Assembly: GCA_947846985.1 (NCBI GenBank)
Contig: CANTUZ010000004.1
Location: 52,925,672-52,989,671 of the forward strand
Origin: Fratercula arctica
Lineage: Eukaryota > Chordata > Aves > Charadriiformes > Alcidae
Direction: 5' to 3'
Length of the DNA: 64,000 nucleotides
The position numbers and the translations under genes were made by a program. This document shows positions 47,750 through 59,800 of the stretch, piece by piece (the stretch's first letter is position 1; the number at the start of each line of letters is the position of its first letter). The notes below the pieces were generated by a model, which saw only the letters and a program-made list of their open reading frames with translations, did no database searches and was not told the origin of the DNA.

Positions 47750-48782
47750 TTGGAGAGATATGGATTTGTTGGGTGGACTGTTCAGTGGATGAGGAATTGG
47801 TTGAAAGGTTGCATCCATAGGGTAGTGGTCAACGGCTCAATGCCCTGATGGAGATCAGTGAGAAGTGTTGTTACTCAGGGGTCCGTATTGGGACCAGTAC
47901 TGTTCAATATCTTCATCAATGACATAGTGGGATCAAGTGCACCCTCAGCAAGTTTTCAGGCAATACCAAGCTGAGTGGTGCAGTTGACATGCCTGAGGGA
48001 CAGGATGCCATCCAGAGGGAGCTGGACAGGCTTGAGAAGTGGGCCTGAGTGAACCTCATGAGGTTCAACAAGGCCAAGTGCAGGGTTCTGCACCTGTGTT
48101 TCGGCAACCCTCAGTATGAATACAGGCTGGGGTTGAAGGAATTGAGAGCAGCCCTGCCGAGAAGGACTTGGGGGTAGTGGTGGATGAAAAGCTGGACATG
48201 AGCCAGCAATGCGCACTTGCAGCCCAGCAAGCTAACTGCATCCTGGGCTGCATCAAAAGAAGCATGGCCAGCTGGTCAAGGGAGGTGATTCTACCCCTCT
48301 ACTCCGCTCTTGTGAGACCCCACCTGGAGTACTCTGTCCAGCTTTGGAGCCCTCAGGACAGGAAGGACATGGACCTGTTGGAGCGGGTCCAGCGGAGGGC
48401 CACACAAATGATCAGAGGGATGGAACACCTCTCCTATGAGGACAGGCTGAGAGAATTGGGGCTGTTCAGCCTAGGGAAGAGAAGGCTCTGGGGAGACCTT
48501 ATTGTGGCCTTTCAGTGCTTAATGGGGGCTCATAAGAAAGATGGGGATGAATTTTTAGGGCCTGTTGCGATAGGACAAGGGGTATTAGACTAGACATAAG
48601 GAAGAAATCTTTTACGAGGGTGTTGAAGCACTGGCCCAGGTGCCGTCCCTGGAAACATTCAGGGGTCAGGTTGGATGGGGCTCTGAGCAACCTGATCTAG
48701 CAGAAGAGGTCCCTGCTTATTGCAGGGGAAGTTGAACTATGTGATCTTCAAAGGTCCCTTCCAACCCAAACTATTCTATGGT
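47750..48782 (+). mobile_element. CR1 LINE, longest copy, with end of RT frame
   Basis: About 1 kb of CR1 runs from the last part of the reverse-transcriptase frame to the 3' end. At about 47879-47926 the sequence still reads [16 protein letters not shown], a conserved non-LTR reverse-transcriptase segment. Further on are the block GTACTCTGTCCAGCTTTGGAG near 48328 (in part), GGGGCTGTTCAGCCTAGG near 48458, and the tail CCTTCCAACCCAAACTATTC near 48754. A 141-codon open frame at 48168-48593 is CR1-derived, not a host gene. The copy is 5'-truncated and broken, hence not mobile. Confidence 0.95.
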
Positions 48783-51700
48783 TTACTAGCTACTTTACTA
48801 AGTGAGTAATGTGATCAGATGGGATGTACATAGACTTCACTGGTGAGAATCATCAGAAATCTTGAGTCTTGTTTCCAGGACTCAGCTCATGCTTTGAGCT
48901 CTAGACTGCTCTGGTTCAATCCCTCATGTGCCAATCCATAAACAGTTGTCGCTCATCAACTGCAGTAAAAAATGACATCAATCACACTCCTAGCAACGGC
49001 ATGAGAGGTCAGACAAGCAATGTTATTGTGATAGAATTACAATTATTATCCATATCATCTTTTATTATAATTCTGCCACTTCATCAGTTCTTGCAGACAG
49101 AGCCAGAGAACGAGCAGAAGTTTTAGCTGAGCTGTCTGCAATAATGTAGTATCTTTTTCCTGAGTGATGACAGCTAATTTAAAACCCAACCTTAACTAGA
49201 TAAGGTTATTCCTTCTGGTATGAATTACTCTGGTTTTGCTAGTGTTGCATGTTTCCCAAGCCTGGTGTTCATGCTGCTCTGCAGACTTTAGGATAACACC
49301 CCTTACTGTCCTCAAACTGTGCTTTATTATGTGATTCACATTTGTTGCATCAGGTTCATTTTTCTTTTACCTAGTTCAAGCCCTGAAGTTATGACAAATG
49401 AGAAAGGAAGGTTTTATGTACTTCTTTGCAGAACTTTCTGGTCCTCTTTTAAGTGAAGCATGGGTTCACTTGTCAATGTGCTGTGGCACAGGTGGCAACA
49501 CTGCAGTGCCCCCCATGCTTAGGGCAGGGAGTGCGGGGAGGTCCTCAGCTCTGCTGGGAGAACGTTCCTCATGTTGCCCCAGCCCAGAGGGCTCTGCCCT
49601 CTGTGCAGAGATTTGCTATTCAAAGCGGTCTCTCATACCTAAAGAGAATGAAGTAATTCATAATACTTTGTCTCAGAGTGTTAAGGACTGTTTTGACTCC
49701 ACCTTTAAGGGCACACTTTGCTATTCAGGTTTGAGGAAATCTCAGTTGAGAATTAATCTTTATGTTGATCTTCATAATAATAATCCCTTCACATTGGGAT
49801 GCCTAGGCACAAAGACCTGGTGCAGTCTTGAAGCAAGTGTAGGATGTTGAGAAGGTTTCTTATAATTTACTACTTGAACCATAAGAGATCTCTGAGAGAG
49901 GAATGTCCCTTCTTCTGTGCTATGTGTGTGTTGATATTTTATTAAACACTGAGACAACAATCTGTCAAACTAAGCTTTCAAACTGTGCAAAGAAGAAGTA
50001 ACCATATGTTTAGGAATTTGTTTGCTGCATTAAACTCCCTCACATCAATATAACCAAGAAAAGAAAAAATAACGAGGCCATCACTATAACTAAACTGAAA
50101 ACATAGAACAGTTGCTGCCCTAAGCTTATAAAATTTCTGGGTTCTGCTGGAGCCCATTGTTCATCTATGAGATGAAGCCTCTGAAATAGTCTGAAGAGAG
50201 AGGAGACAGGGGCACTGATGGAAGCCTCCTTGGCATGTACCCAAGTGGGGTTGTAGTTCACATTCGCACCCAACACACCCAGGTCTGAATATAGTATCTG
50301 GTATCTAATCAGGCTACTTGTATAAACATATCGGGGAATATTATTAGTGAATTCCTGCATCAAGTCCCTAGCCTCAGATTCAGCTGTCACCTCTCCTTTA
50401 GAAAGATGGCGTGGTCTATTTTAGATACTTCAAGTGATGAAGAATCTGCCGTGTCTTGTCTTCTGTGCTTTTGTTTGAAGAGGGACATCATAAAAAATTA
50501 TAAAAAGGGGGAACGAAGACAACTGTCAGCACTTTGATTTATATGAAGAGTTTGAGTATGTCCCATTTTAATTCAGAGGTAATTATGCAAAAGCTATTGG
50601 ATTTAAGCTGGTGTGAGCATCAACAAAAGGATCACTACACCTTTTCCCCCTGATTTTTCTGTTACAATTGTACCTAAGTTATAAAAAGAGGCCTCTTTGT
50701 ACCATTCTACGGCTAGCTGATATTACTTATTCTATAGAGTGAATTAAAATGACGTATTTGGTTCTGTTGTTAAATTTGGGGAAATAGATTTTATTCTGTA
50801 ATGCATCCAGGTTATCTGAGAATGTGTTCTGACAGTTTATTTTAGCAAAGGAATAATTGAATTCCCCTAGAGAGTGTTGGCCTGGGAATTGTATCAGTTG
50901 TGCTGAATCAATTGAATTATTGAGGCTATGCGTTGCATTAGCAATGCTTGTGCAGTACAAATCTTCCAAAGGAAATTATATTTCTTTTCAGCTTGATATT
51001 CAAAATTTGTTTATTTCATGATAGGCAAATAACCTTCTGTGCTTAAACACCTGCACTCACTCGAGCAATTTTAAACCTGAGGTTTAAACCCAGTACTGAT
51101 ACTTCACAGTCTGATACTTTAAGGTGTTGACACGGGTCATAGTGACCATCTTCCATGTCTAAAGTTGCAGAATTTGCCCAGCAATAAAAATAAGAGTGAA
51201 CTGGAACAAAACTGTTTTCAAAATGGCAAGTCTGATGTGACGCATTGCTCTTCCTTATTGCTGATTTAAAATACAGCAACAGGTGTTCAGGGGTGGACCA
51301 AGTCAACACTGATGAAGTAAATCCAGGGATTTTTTTAACCTAAATTTATCACACTCCTGTATTTGATATTGTGAATGGCAAAATAGCCCCCAGACACAAA
51401 CTATGTTCTTTAGTATATACCTCGGAAGGCTTCGACATTCAGTCAATGAAAAAGAGTAAGACAAGTCATCCCTGTAGCAAGAGTGTTAAATTTCTAGATT
51501 AGTAGCAGGGCTGTTCACAGTGCAATGCTGTGAGAACATATTTACATGCTGAAGACAGTGGGGCAATACTTGATAGTAATTTCTTGAAGGTACATTCAAT
51601 GCCCTTTCAACTTATTCCAGATAAACAGGTTATGAGACATCCTACATGGACTAAAATTTGCTTATCTTTAACTCCAGGAGAACTCCTACTGGAGTTAGAC

Positions 51701-53117
51701 TTGGCTTAACTTCAGGTTAAGCTTAGTTTAATTTTGCTCTAAGCTTTAGAGTTACTTGGTCTCCTGGCTTTTGTTCATAATGGAAGTGGCACTGACCTTA
51801 AGCCACTTAAACCATGGGCCATTTTGTCTATCACAGAAGAGTGTGGGGTCAAAGAGGAGGAAGGAGATGCCAAGATTTGGCTTTCAGTTCTGTAGGGGTT
51901 TTGAGTGAGGAGTGCTGGGAGCATGAGCAAGAGCTGGCTTTGGGCTGTTGAACTCTGTTTTGTGAGTGTGATCTGAAAGATGGGGTAGGGGTGCAGATTG
52001 GAGGGGCTGGGCCGTGACGTTCACTCAGAAGAGCAGAACTTGCTGAATGCTGTTTCTGTTACTGGCTCAAGCCAGCATTGCCTTGTGGTGCTGCTGTCCT
52101 TGCCTGTGGGAAAGAGAGCTAAGAAGTTTGCCCACAGTTGGACATAGAATTGAATTTTGGCAGAACTACCAAAATTGAGTCCTACATGAATCCCGTGATC
52201 CAGGAATCTTGGCTTTCTTTTCTGATACTTATTTGAGATTAATTTCACCCTTGTCTGTGTTACACATTGATGTTCTGACATAGACAAGCTCTTGCTCGTT
52301 CTAGCAGGTAGATGTCTCCCCTTGAAAAACACACTGAGGTCAATGGTGAAACATTTTACATTAATGGGGTTATAAGGTAATTGGAAATTTAAATACATGA
52401 AAGTTGATGAGTTACTAAGCCCTTATGAGCGAATTTAGGGCTCTGTCCTATTCTCATTCCAATCAATGAAAAGAGTGGTATAAAATTATGTGGATAAATC
52501 TGAGAACAATTGTCAAAGCTCCTGGCTTGTCTGCGTGAGGAATGTAGTGCACAGGACCCAAAAGTGTCAGCTCTTACAATCCTATAGGCATGCCACACAC
52601 ATTCCTCATGGAAACCCTTTAGTACCCATTACCTGCAAGACATTTTCAAAGCAGATACAAACATTCCTTGCATAAGAGGATTCTTGCTGTGCATTAAGAT
52701 TATATATTCAGTGTGATCATGATGAACGTACAGTTGAGTGGCAAATCCATGCCCGAGGCTATGACATCCCAACTTCCATGTGCAGGTAAGTCCTAAGCCA
52801 TCTTGGGCTTGGTGCACAGTATAGTTGTTTACAGGGAAAATGTGTTCACTATATAAAATTATTTCCATTCTGTAAATTCAGAGACTTAACTATTGCATAT
52901 TAACATTTTTATGTAGGCAAGACCATAATTACATTTAAATCATGGATTGTCTATAATCAAAAATAAGCATTGTGGTTGTAGGAGATTGTTGAACTAATTA
53001 GCATTAGCTAATTTACTCTAATTAGTCATATTCTAGAGGATGAAAGAAAAACTTCTTATAGTGAAGCTTCTAAATGGATCAGTATACTTAATCATCTGTG
53101 CCTTTTTTCCCAAACAG

Positions 53118-53205
53118 GCAGGAGAAAAACATTATCACCCAACGTGCGCACGATGTGTCAGGTGCAGTCAGATGTTTGCAGAAGGAGAAGAAATGTATCT
53201 TCAAG
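53118..53205 (+). CDS. ABLIM2: ABLIM2 exon 7: LIM4 core
   Basis: This 88-nt exon has acceptor CCAAACAG and donor GTAAAA at 53206, a weaker donor than most in the gene. It begins on a codon boundary, encodes residues 223-251 and leaves the first base of Gly252. LIM4 continues with H229 and C232, then C235 and C238 of the second finger. The block G-E-K-H-Y-H-P-T-C-A-R-C-V-R-C is diagnostic of the ABLIM fourth LIM domain, followed by Q-M-F-A-E-G-E-E-M-Y-L-Q. Reading into the intron gives Lys-rich codons with no family match, confirming the donor position. Confidence 0.96.
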
Positions 53206-53402
53206 GTAAAAACTAAAACAAACAAACCCCAAACCATTATAGTTGGCAGCATCGCCCTCTTGCCCATACCTGCTAGCATGCCTGTGAGCTATCTTGCACA
53301 TATTTGCACTTCATAACTACCAAAGAAAGTGAAGAATGCAATGTGTAGGCTAAGGAGAAACAAAACCAAACCCTTGTTGCCTCTTACTCACTGATTACTT
53401 AA

Positions 53403-53452
53403 AAATCCAATAGCAAGTGTCCAATCCAATTACTCAAATCCAATAGCAAATG
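53403..53452 (+). repeat. 18-bp direct repeat, period 32
   Basis: AAATCCAATAGCAARTGT occurs at 53403-53420 and 53435-53452 with one difference, and CCAATCCAATTACTC lies between. It is a small local duplication. Confidence 0.8.
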
Positions 53453-54638
53453 TGAATCACAGAAAGGATGAGTGGTAGCTGTTATTTCCTGCAGATGGAA
53501 GTACTTGACAGGGAAGATTATAAGAATTTCCATTTACTAAAAAAACGTGATTTTTCTGCAGTGATAAATGGTCCAAGTGAAAGTTAACAGGCATGCAGGA
53601 CAGCGGGTTCCCTGAAGCTGCTGTTGCAGTCCTAAGACTAGTTCTGCACCCGTTGCCCATTTGGGTATGAGGAGCAAATCTGAAGGTCCTTACCTGAATT
53701 GCCCTCAGTCAGACCTAAGTGCCCTCAGAGGGCAGAGCAGAGGATGCCATGGAGCTGAAGCCCTTACGGCACAGTATGCCTATACCTTACGCAGCCATAA
53801 GCTTGCATAGGAGAAATTCAGTGTTTCTTGTCAGGGAGTTTCAGTGGTACTAGAGAAGGACTTGCACAAGAACTTATTCCATAGAAAACAAAAAGTTATT
53901 TAACATAGATATGAGCTAAAATCTATATTTCATATGTAGCAACTTTTAACTGTAGTAAACTGATCAAAGAAAACAACATCTACACGGCTAAATACAGGGT
54001 CAGACACCAGAGAAAATGAAGGCTTTTGCCTATGTCTTTGACTGGCAGTATCTTTTCAAAGGAAAACAGAAAAGAGAAACTCAGGGGGATGTGGGAACTG
54101 CCTGGCTGGTGTATTATCCTAAAATCACATGCTTGCCCAGATCTGTGTTACAACTTCGCAATTGTCCACAGTTTTCTAGAAGCGTACTTCGAAATACTTC
54201 ATAAAGCTGGAAAAGTTAGACTTTATTTAAAACACAACAGTGGTCTCAGTAAGATCTAATTATAATTTAGCACATTATGTCCTTTAATGAGCTAGCTCTT
54301 GTTGCAAACCAAAGTGACAATAAAATTGTCATTTTAAATAATGATCCTTGTCTGTGCTCATGGATTCTCCCTCAGGAGCCAGAAAATGCTGTGGCTCTTC
54401 TAATTGCAAAGTAGTTTAGCAGTACTAAAATCCCCTGGGAAACAAATGCTTTAAAAAGATATCAAACTACAAATCTGTTTCTGGATTTCAAACCCTCTTG
54501 AAACTGTTATAAAGGTGGATATTTGTTAGGTTTTGTGCTGATTTTTAGTTCAAGTAGTCGCAAAGTATGCTCAGGTCCTGTTAATTTGGACCCGTCTTAC
54601 TCATTTTGTTTTCTGATGCATGGAGCGCTTATAAATAC

Positions 54639-54957
54639 TTAAAGGATGGGTGTCAGGAGGATGGGGCCAGGCTCTTTTCAGTGGTGCCCAGTGACAGGAC
54701 AAGAGGCAATGGGCACAAGCTTGAGCATAGGTAGTTCCACCTAAACACGAGGAGGAACTTCTTTACTTTGAGGGTGGCAGAGCACTGGCACAGGCTGCCC
54801 AGAGAGGTGGTGGAGTCTCTGTCTCTGGAGACATTCAAAACCCGCCTGGACACGTTCCTGTGCAGCCTGCTCTAAGGTGACCCTGCTCTGGCAGGGGGGT
54901 TGGACTAGATGATCTCCAGACGTCCCTTCCAACCCTACCATTCTGTGATTCTGTGAA
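54639..54957 (+). mobile_element. CR1 LINE fragment, well-preserved 3' end
   Basis: About 320 bp carry GGATGGGGCCAGGCTCTTTTC near 54659 (in part), GGCTGCCCAGAGAGGTGGTGG near 54794 (in part), a GGACTAGATGATCTCC block near 54903 and a terminus CCATTCTGTGATTCTGTGA near 54937-54956 with the two short 3' repeats intact. It is the best-preserved CR1 tail in the window, so probably the youngest, and is sense to ABLIM2. Confidence 0.95.
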
Positions 54958-56361
54958 CATTCGTGCCAGCCTACTTTTAGCCTTTCACATGAAGAGCAGT
55001 TTTCATTAGAAACTGGTGCTAACTTCATAAAAGATCCGTGACCAGGCATTTGGACTGGCTGACCTGATGTGATAGATAATAAAAAATGTCAGAGCCCAAG
55101 GTTTTATGACTTATTCTTCATCCTCTTATTAAACTATTGTAAAGTTCCTTTAGGTGTTGCATGTTCCTTAGCAGAAATGGAGTCATCAGTGGTCATCCAG
55201 CAGATGACTTTTGGGTGAAAGGACTCTTCTTCTGTGTGAAAAAGTTTCCCAGCCAGTTTTGCTTGACCACTGGTAGGAGTAACTCAAAAAAAGTTGATTT
55301 AAATACTGCTTAAAACCATGGGGAAGATTTACATGAACTTATGCAGCAGTTGGGACAAACGCTTTCAGTAGGCAACCTCAGAGCCACTCGTAAATTAGAT
55401 AGATAAATTAGCATTAAATTTAAAGGTATTATAAAGATGTGGTTAAATCCCAAAAAACTTCAGTAACTTAGTAAACGTAATTTATCCGGTCTGTACTTAC
55501 AGATAGTCTTTTACTGCTTGAGTCTGGGTTCATCTGGGTTATTTTTGTGAAATAAATTCTAATGATCTCCATCTGTCTTCTGGGAAATAGACTTTCTGTT
55601 CTATCTTGTTTCCAAAATCCACTGGTTAGAAAACTATCAAACTGCAGTGAAAACAAAGCATTTCCAATAAACCTTCTTGGTGCTCTCCACCCAGTATAAA
55701 CATTAAATATTTGTAACACAAAGGTACTCAGCTTCCCATTTAGTCAGGCAGAAGTTGTGCTGTGCTCCCATTATTTGACTGTGGAGGGCTTTTAGTTTGT
55801 GGCTTGTCCGAGCTCGGACTGGCATACACATAAAGGTTCCTTTTTACTGTTAAAATTTACAAATCATTCTTTTATTTTATATAGTTACACACATTCCACT
55901 TCCATTGAACACTGAGTGGTCAACATTGTGTTCAATTTTTTTAAAATATTTTTTTCCTTTGTGACTAATACAAAGCTATTAAGTTTCTTTCTCACACTTC
56001 ATGTTTACTTTCATACCTCTAGACTTCATAACCCTCTCTTCTATACTTACAGGCAGTAGAGAATTGGTTCATTCTGTGTTTTCTGCTTCCTCCAGGGTGG
56101 ATATTCCCCTGAATTTGAACAGTTCTTAGGATTTTGATCTATGAGAGACAAACGTGTAGGAAGTGCAAGATCAGTGCAGTGAATAATTCAGAAAGAAGGA
56201 CTGGATTTTCAGCTAGTGTTAAATGCCACCATGCTATGCCGTCCCATCACAGTGTGCTACTTAGTACAACCTGAGCCAGACTATTACAAGAATATGAATA
56301 ATAAAAGTACAGGAAATTCTAGCTACGTATAAGGGAAAAAAAAGACAAACAAAACATGAGA

Positions 56362-56515
56362 GTGTAACAGGTTGCCCAGAGATGCTGTGGGATCTCCATC
56401 CTTGGAGATATGTAGAACCCAACTGGGCACAGCCCTGAGCTGCCTGCTGTAGCGGGACCTGCTCTGAGCATGAGGTTGGGCTGGAGGAGCTCCAGAGATC
56501 CCATATCAACCTTCT
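56362..56515 (+). mobile_element. CR1 LINE fragment, short
   Basis: CAGGTTGCCCAGAGATGCTG near 56368, CCATCCTTGGAGATATG near 56396 and GAGGTTGGGCTGGAGGAGCTC near 56471 (in part) match the CR1 3' region. The terminal repeats are missing or diverged. Sense orientation, about 150 bp. Confidence 0.85.
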
Positions 56516-56791
56516 TAGGACTTGGGTTATGATGTTGATCTCGCATATTCAAGTACATGTAACTTTCTGAAGTGCACCTAGTCTTTAAAATGTATGTGAT
56601 CAGGCTTACCGTTATTGAGAAGTTGTCGGTTTTAGCTTTGAAAGTATCTGTGAAATGGTGACTGCCGTGGAATCAGTCAGTATGCTGTATCTTGGAAAAC
56701 CTTATACGAAGGTTTAATCAGGTTCTTATTAAACTGTTTAAGGTTCTTATTGGGGAACTGAATTAAACAGGACTTGAAATTTATTTTCCAG

Positions 56792-56850
56792 GTACATCCA
56801 TTTGGCATCCAGTTTGTAGACAGGCTGCAAAGGCTGAAGAAAAAAACAAG
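56792..56850 (+). CDS. ABLIM2: ABLIM2 exon 8: end of LIM4
   Basis: This 59-nt exon has acceptor TTTTCCAG and donor GTAAAA at 56851. GT completes Gly252 and residues 253-271 follow, ending on a codon boundary. H257 and C260 complete LIM4 inside the block G-T-S-I-W-H-P-V-C-R-Q-A-A. A charged Lys/Glu-rich tail (K-A-E-E-K-N-K) begins the linker. As I remember it, the human protein has S-S-I-W-H-P-A-C-R-Q-A-A at this point, so the match is strong. The exon is too short to stand out as an open frame and was placed by frame continuity and splice signals. Confidence 0.95.
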
Positions 56851-59800
56851 GTAAAAAGACCATATTTTTCCCCATCGTTATTCCATTGTCATATTATTCT
56901 CTATCCCTTTTTTTGCAGTGGGCATGGAGGGAGGGATTTGGATTTTTTTCACTCCTGTAATTTTAAATTTTAAATTACAGAAATCTAGTAGGTTAATGTA
57001 ATGTAATAATGTAATATAAATATTCTGCTTTTACTTAGTGATTAAAGCTACAAGTTCAGGAGAACGCTGACCTAAGAATTATATGTATAAACTGAATAAG
57101 GAAAAATGTAAAAATATGAATAAGAAAAAACAAAGTTAACTTTTAACTTCTGTCTGATTATGATGTGATCAGTGCATGACCTCTTCTCTTTTTATGTGGC
57201 TCTGCACTTAAAAGATCAGAGGACTTTCACTTTATTTGTTTTTACAAAAAAAATCTCTCCTTGGAATTTCTTTTTTATTATTTGTTTGCAAAATGTTGGC
57301 AAGCCAGCCCCAACTTAATTTAATCTCTGGCTTTAAGTACCTTCTTAAATTGGATGATTTGTGCATCTGTCTGTGTGCAAGGGGGGAGTTCTGGCAACTT
57401 TAATAATTACAAGGTTAGCAGATGAATAAGCTGCCTGTAGGAAATGAAGAATTAATCTGTAGCTGGGGAAATGATCTCTCTGAAGTGGTGGGACTGAGAT
57501 GCAACTATCTCATTTAATGTGGAGGCCAAGTATGGGGTTCTTCAGTTCGATGTTCTCTGATGCTCCCAGTTGGTACCCTTGGTATTCTCGTTCAAAAAAG
57601 CTCTGCTTTGATTCATCAAGGCTTGGATGGAAGGCACAAGTCAGAACAGCAGGCAGCAGCTATAAAAAGAGTGTTTACAAATTGATATGTTAGCAAGTGC
57701 AACTTTGACTAAATTACAGTTTTGAAAAAAGATTTGGTTTGGGCTTTGTCCTGAAGGATCTTGGCTGTATTTTTTGTACCCATGTGTTTGAGAAGAGATT
57801 GCTCTGGTATTCTTCATGGCGAGCTCTGAATAGCAAATACATAACATTTCAGTATAAAGTGTATTGTTTAATATATGTGTATTAAAATCTGTGAAAATAC
57901 CTTAATAAGTGCTGCTGATACTATTAAGCAGCATTTCAGGCTTCCTAATGATTTTATTCTGGCTGAGTAACTGAAATTGCGAGCCTAGAACCCCAGGTAA
58001 TCTATTGAAAATGTGGTAGGTTGGGAGGTTTTTTTCTTTTCTTCAAAGAAAGGCAGTGGATAAAGTTGTACTGGGTTCCTGCTGGCTGCCTTTTCCTCAC
58101 AAAGGCAAAGAAAGTGTACTTGTAAGACACTGTGTAAAGGCTGACTCATTTATAAAGCATCTCTTTAAGTGCTGGGAGTCTGCCCTGTCCCCAGCAGAGA
58201 GGAAGACATCTGTATCTGAAAATCAGTGGGAGTTTTGCCTGAGTAAGTAAAAAAAAAAAAAACAAACCCAGAACGGAGCTCAAAGAATTTTTCCAAGTCT
58301 AGTCATTTTTCCTTTTCTTTGGTTTTTTCCTCCCTTTTTGGTCTTTACACTTATTATTGGAAAGAATAAACCAAGTAGAAAGGATACCGTTTCAAAGAGA
58401 GCAGTAATGGACTTTTCAACATAACCTGTAAAGTTGGGAGTGGGACATACTGATTGAGAAATTTTCTGGTCGACTTTTGCAGTTTGTTGTTTTTAAAAGT
58501 TATCTTCCTATATATTTATATAGATACATGCACAGCATGTAACTAAAGTAGGTGACAAAGGCAGAAGGAGTAAGTGGCAGCACACTCCAGAACTTTGGAG
58601 TTGGAGTGGAAGGGAAAAAGAAGCTGTGAAAGAGAGTGACAGCAAAAAGAAAAATGATGGGAGAGTGAGATTGTAAGCAGAAGGGTTGAAGCTAGAAAAG
58701 ACAGAAGCAATCAAGGTAGCAAGAGAAAGAATAAGGATTATCAAAAGGCATAAAGGAAAAAGAGGTAGGTGGAGGAAGAATAAAAATGCCTAGTATGGAG
58801 AAAAAACTGAACAGAAGCAATGGAATCAACTGAGATGTGAGGTTTTATTGCAAAAGTTAGGAGATTATGTACAACATGTGTGGATTGGGGATGCTAAAAG
58901 GGGTAATGGATCGTGCAGAGAATAAAGAGCACATATGAGATGTGGAATGAGCATGTTTTAACCACCAGGAGGAGAGATGGGACAATTTGTGGGAGTAACT
59001 GAATAGCGTAAGGAAGCACAGAAGCAATCTGCAAAAGTACCTTAGAAAGATGAGACTCTACACTTCGATTGCAAAAGTCAGAATTTTTAATGAATTACCA
59101 TTCTTCTTAAAAATAACATGGCACCTCCCAGTTGAGGGAAGCCCTAAAAAAGCATTAATATATACAAGAATTATTAAATAAATGTCAGAGTTATTAAATG
59201 TATTCAGCCAGGTATGTTATGTGTTTTAAGGTCATGCGACATTGTGTGTTCTTAAAACACACTTCACTGATGCACATGACACACAGAAAGAAGCTCTGAA
59301 GCTTTATCTAGGGAATCCTGAGGTTAATCCAAAACTGTCATTTGGCTTTAACAGGGTTTAAAACGTTGAAATAGTGGTTTTATTCAGTTTTTATTCTCTA
59401 CGGCATTGGACCTCCTGTAGGGACATCATGAAGGAGAAGTGTGGTTTGCATGTTACAGCAATGCGTTGATTCAATTGCAGTATGTTTTAACTATGCAGAA
59501 GATCAATACAATTACACTGTTTGTGTTGAATGATCATCTCAACAGCAGCCACAAGTATTTCTCAGAGAATACTCTAGTTCCATGCCAGTGTTTGCCTTGT
59601 CCCCTTGGACCTTCTGAGCTTGTTCAGAGCCTCAGTGTGAGACAACTGAAAATGAAAGGGAGAAAATTCCCAAATCCCAGTCAGACATGCCAAAACAATT
59701 AAACTGAATCTTTTTTATACGAATAAGTATCAGCACGTACTGTCTTGGAGAAGTCCAAAGAAGGTCTGTGGAAGGATAGTTGTGATCATTGAGTTTGTTT

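Larger units (their letters stand above)
36503..53117 (+). other. ABLIM2: ABLIM2 intron 6
   Basis: At 16.6 kb this is the largest intron, with donor GTAAGG and acceptor CAAACAG. It contains T16 at 36644-36659, T15 at 38354-38368, an old + strand CR1 piece at 39288-39485, three MEF2-like words at 40340-40465, T16 at 43109-43124 ending in a decoy CAG, T23 at 43847-43869, a + strand CR1 piece at 46612-46790, and the longest CR1 copy at 47750-48782. A GC-richer block at about 43580-43830 is open in several frames on both strands, which argues against coding. A 150-codon open frame at 49398-49850 and a 125-codon frame at 52021-52398 (- strand) have no recognisable domain. Confidence 0.9.
53206..56791 (+). 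other. ABLIM2: ABLIM2 intron 7
   Basis: This 3.6-kb intron has donor GTAAAA and acceptor TTTTCCAG. It contains an 18-bp near-direct repeat at 53403-53452, a + strand CR1 piece at 54639-54957 and a second at 56362-56515. The rest shows nothing notable. Confidence 0.9.

Noticed and set aside
48168..48593. 141-codon open frame on the + strand
   Set aside because: It is part of the CR1 LINE copy at 47750-48782 rather than a host gene.
49398..49850. 150-codon open frame on the + strand, the longest outside CR1
   Set aside because: No recognisable domain or signal, a second frame overlaps it, and the GC-richer block there makes stops rarer. It lies inside an intron with no splice context.
50040..50390. 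116-codon open frame on the - strand with a hydrophobic C-terminal stretch
   Set aside because: The frame opens at a GTG; the first ATG is ten codons in. The hydrophobic end could be a membrane segment, but nothing upstream resembles an exon, promoter or retroviral gene, so chance is more likely.
52021..52398. 125-codon frame on the - strand
   Set aside because: No family resemblance, no splice or promoter context, and low-information composition.
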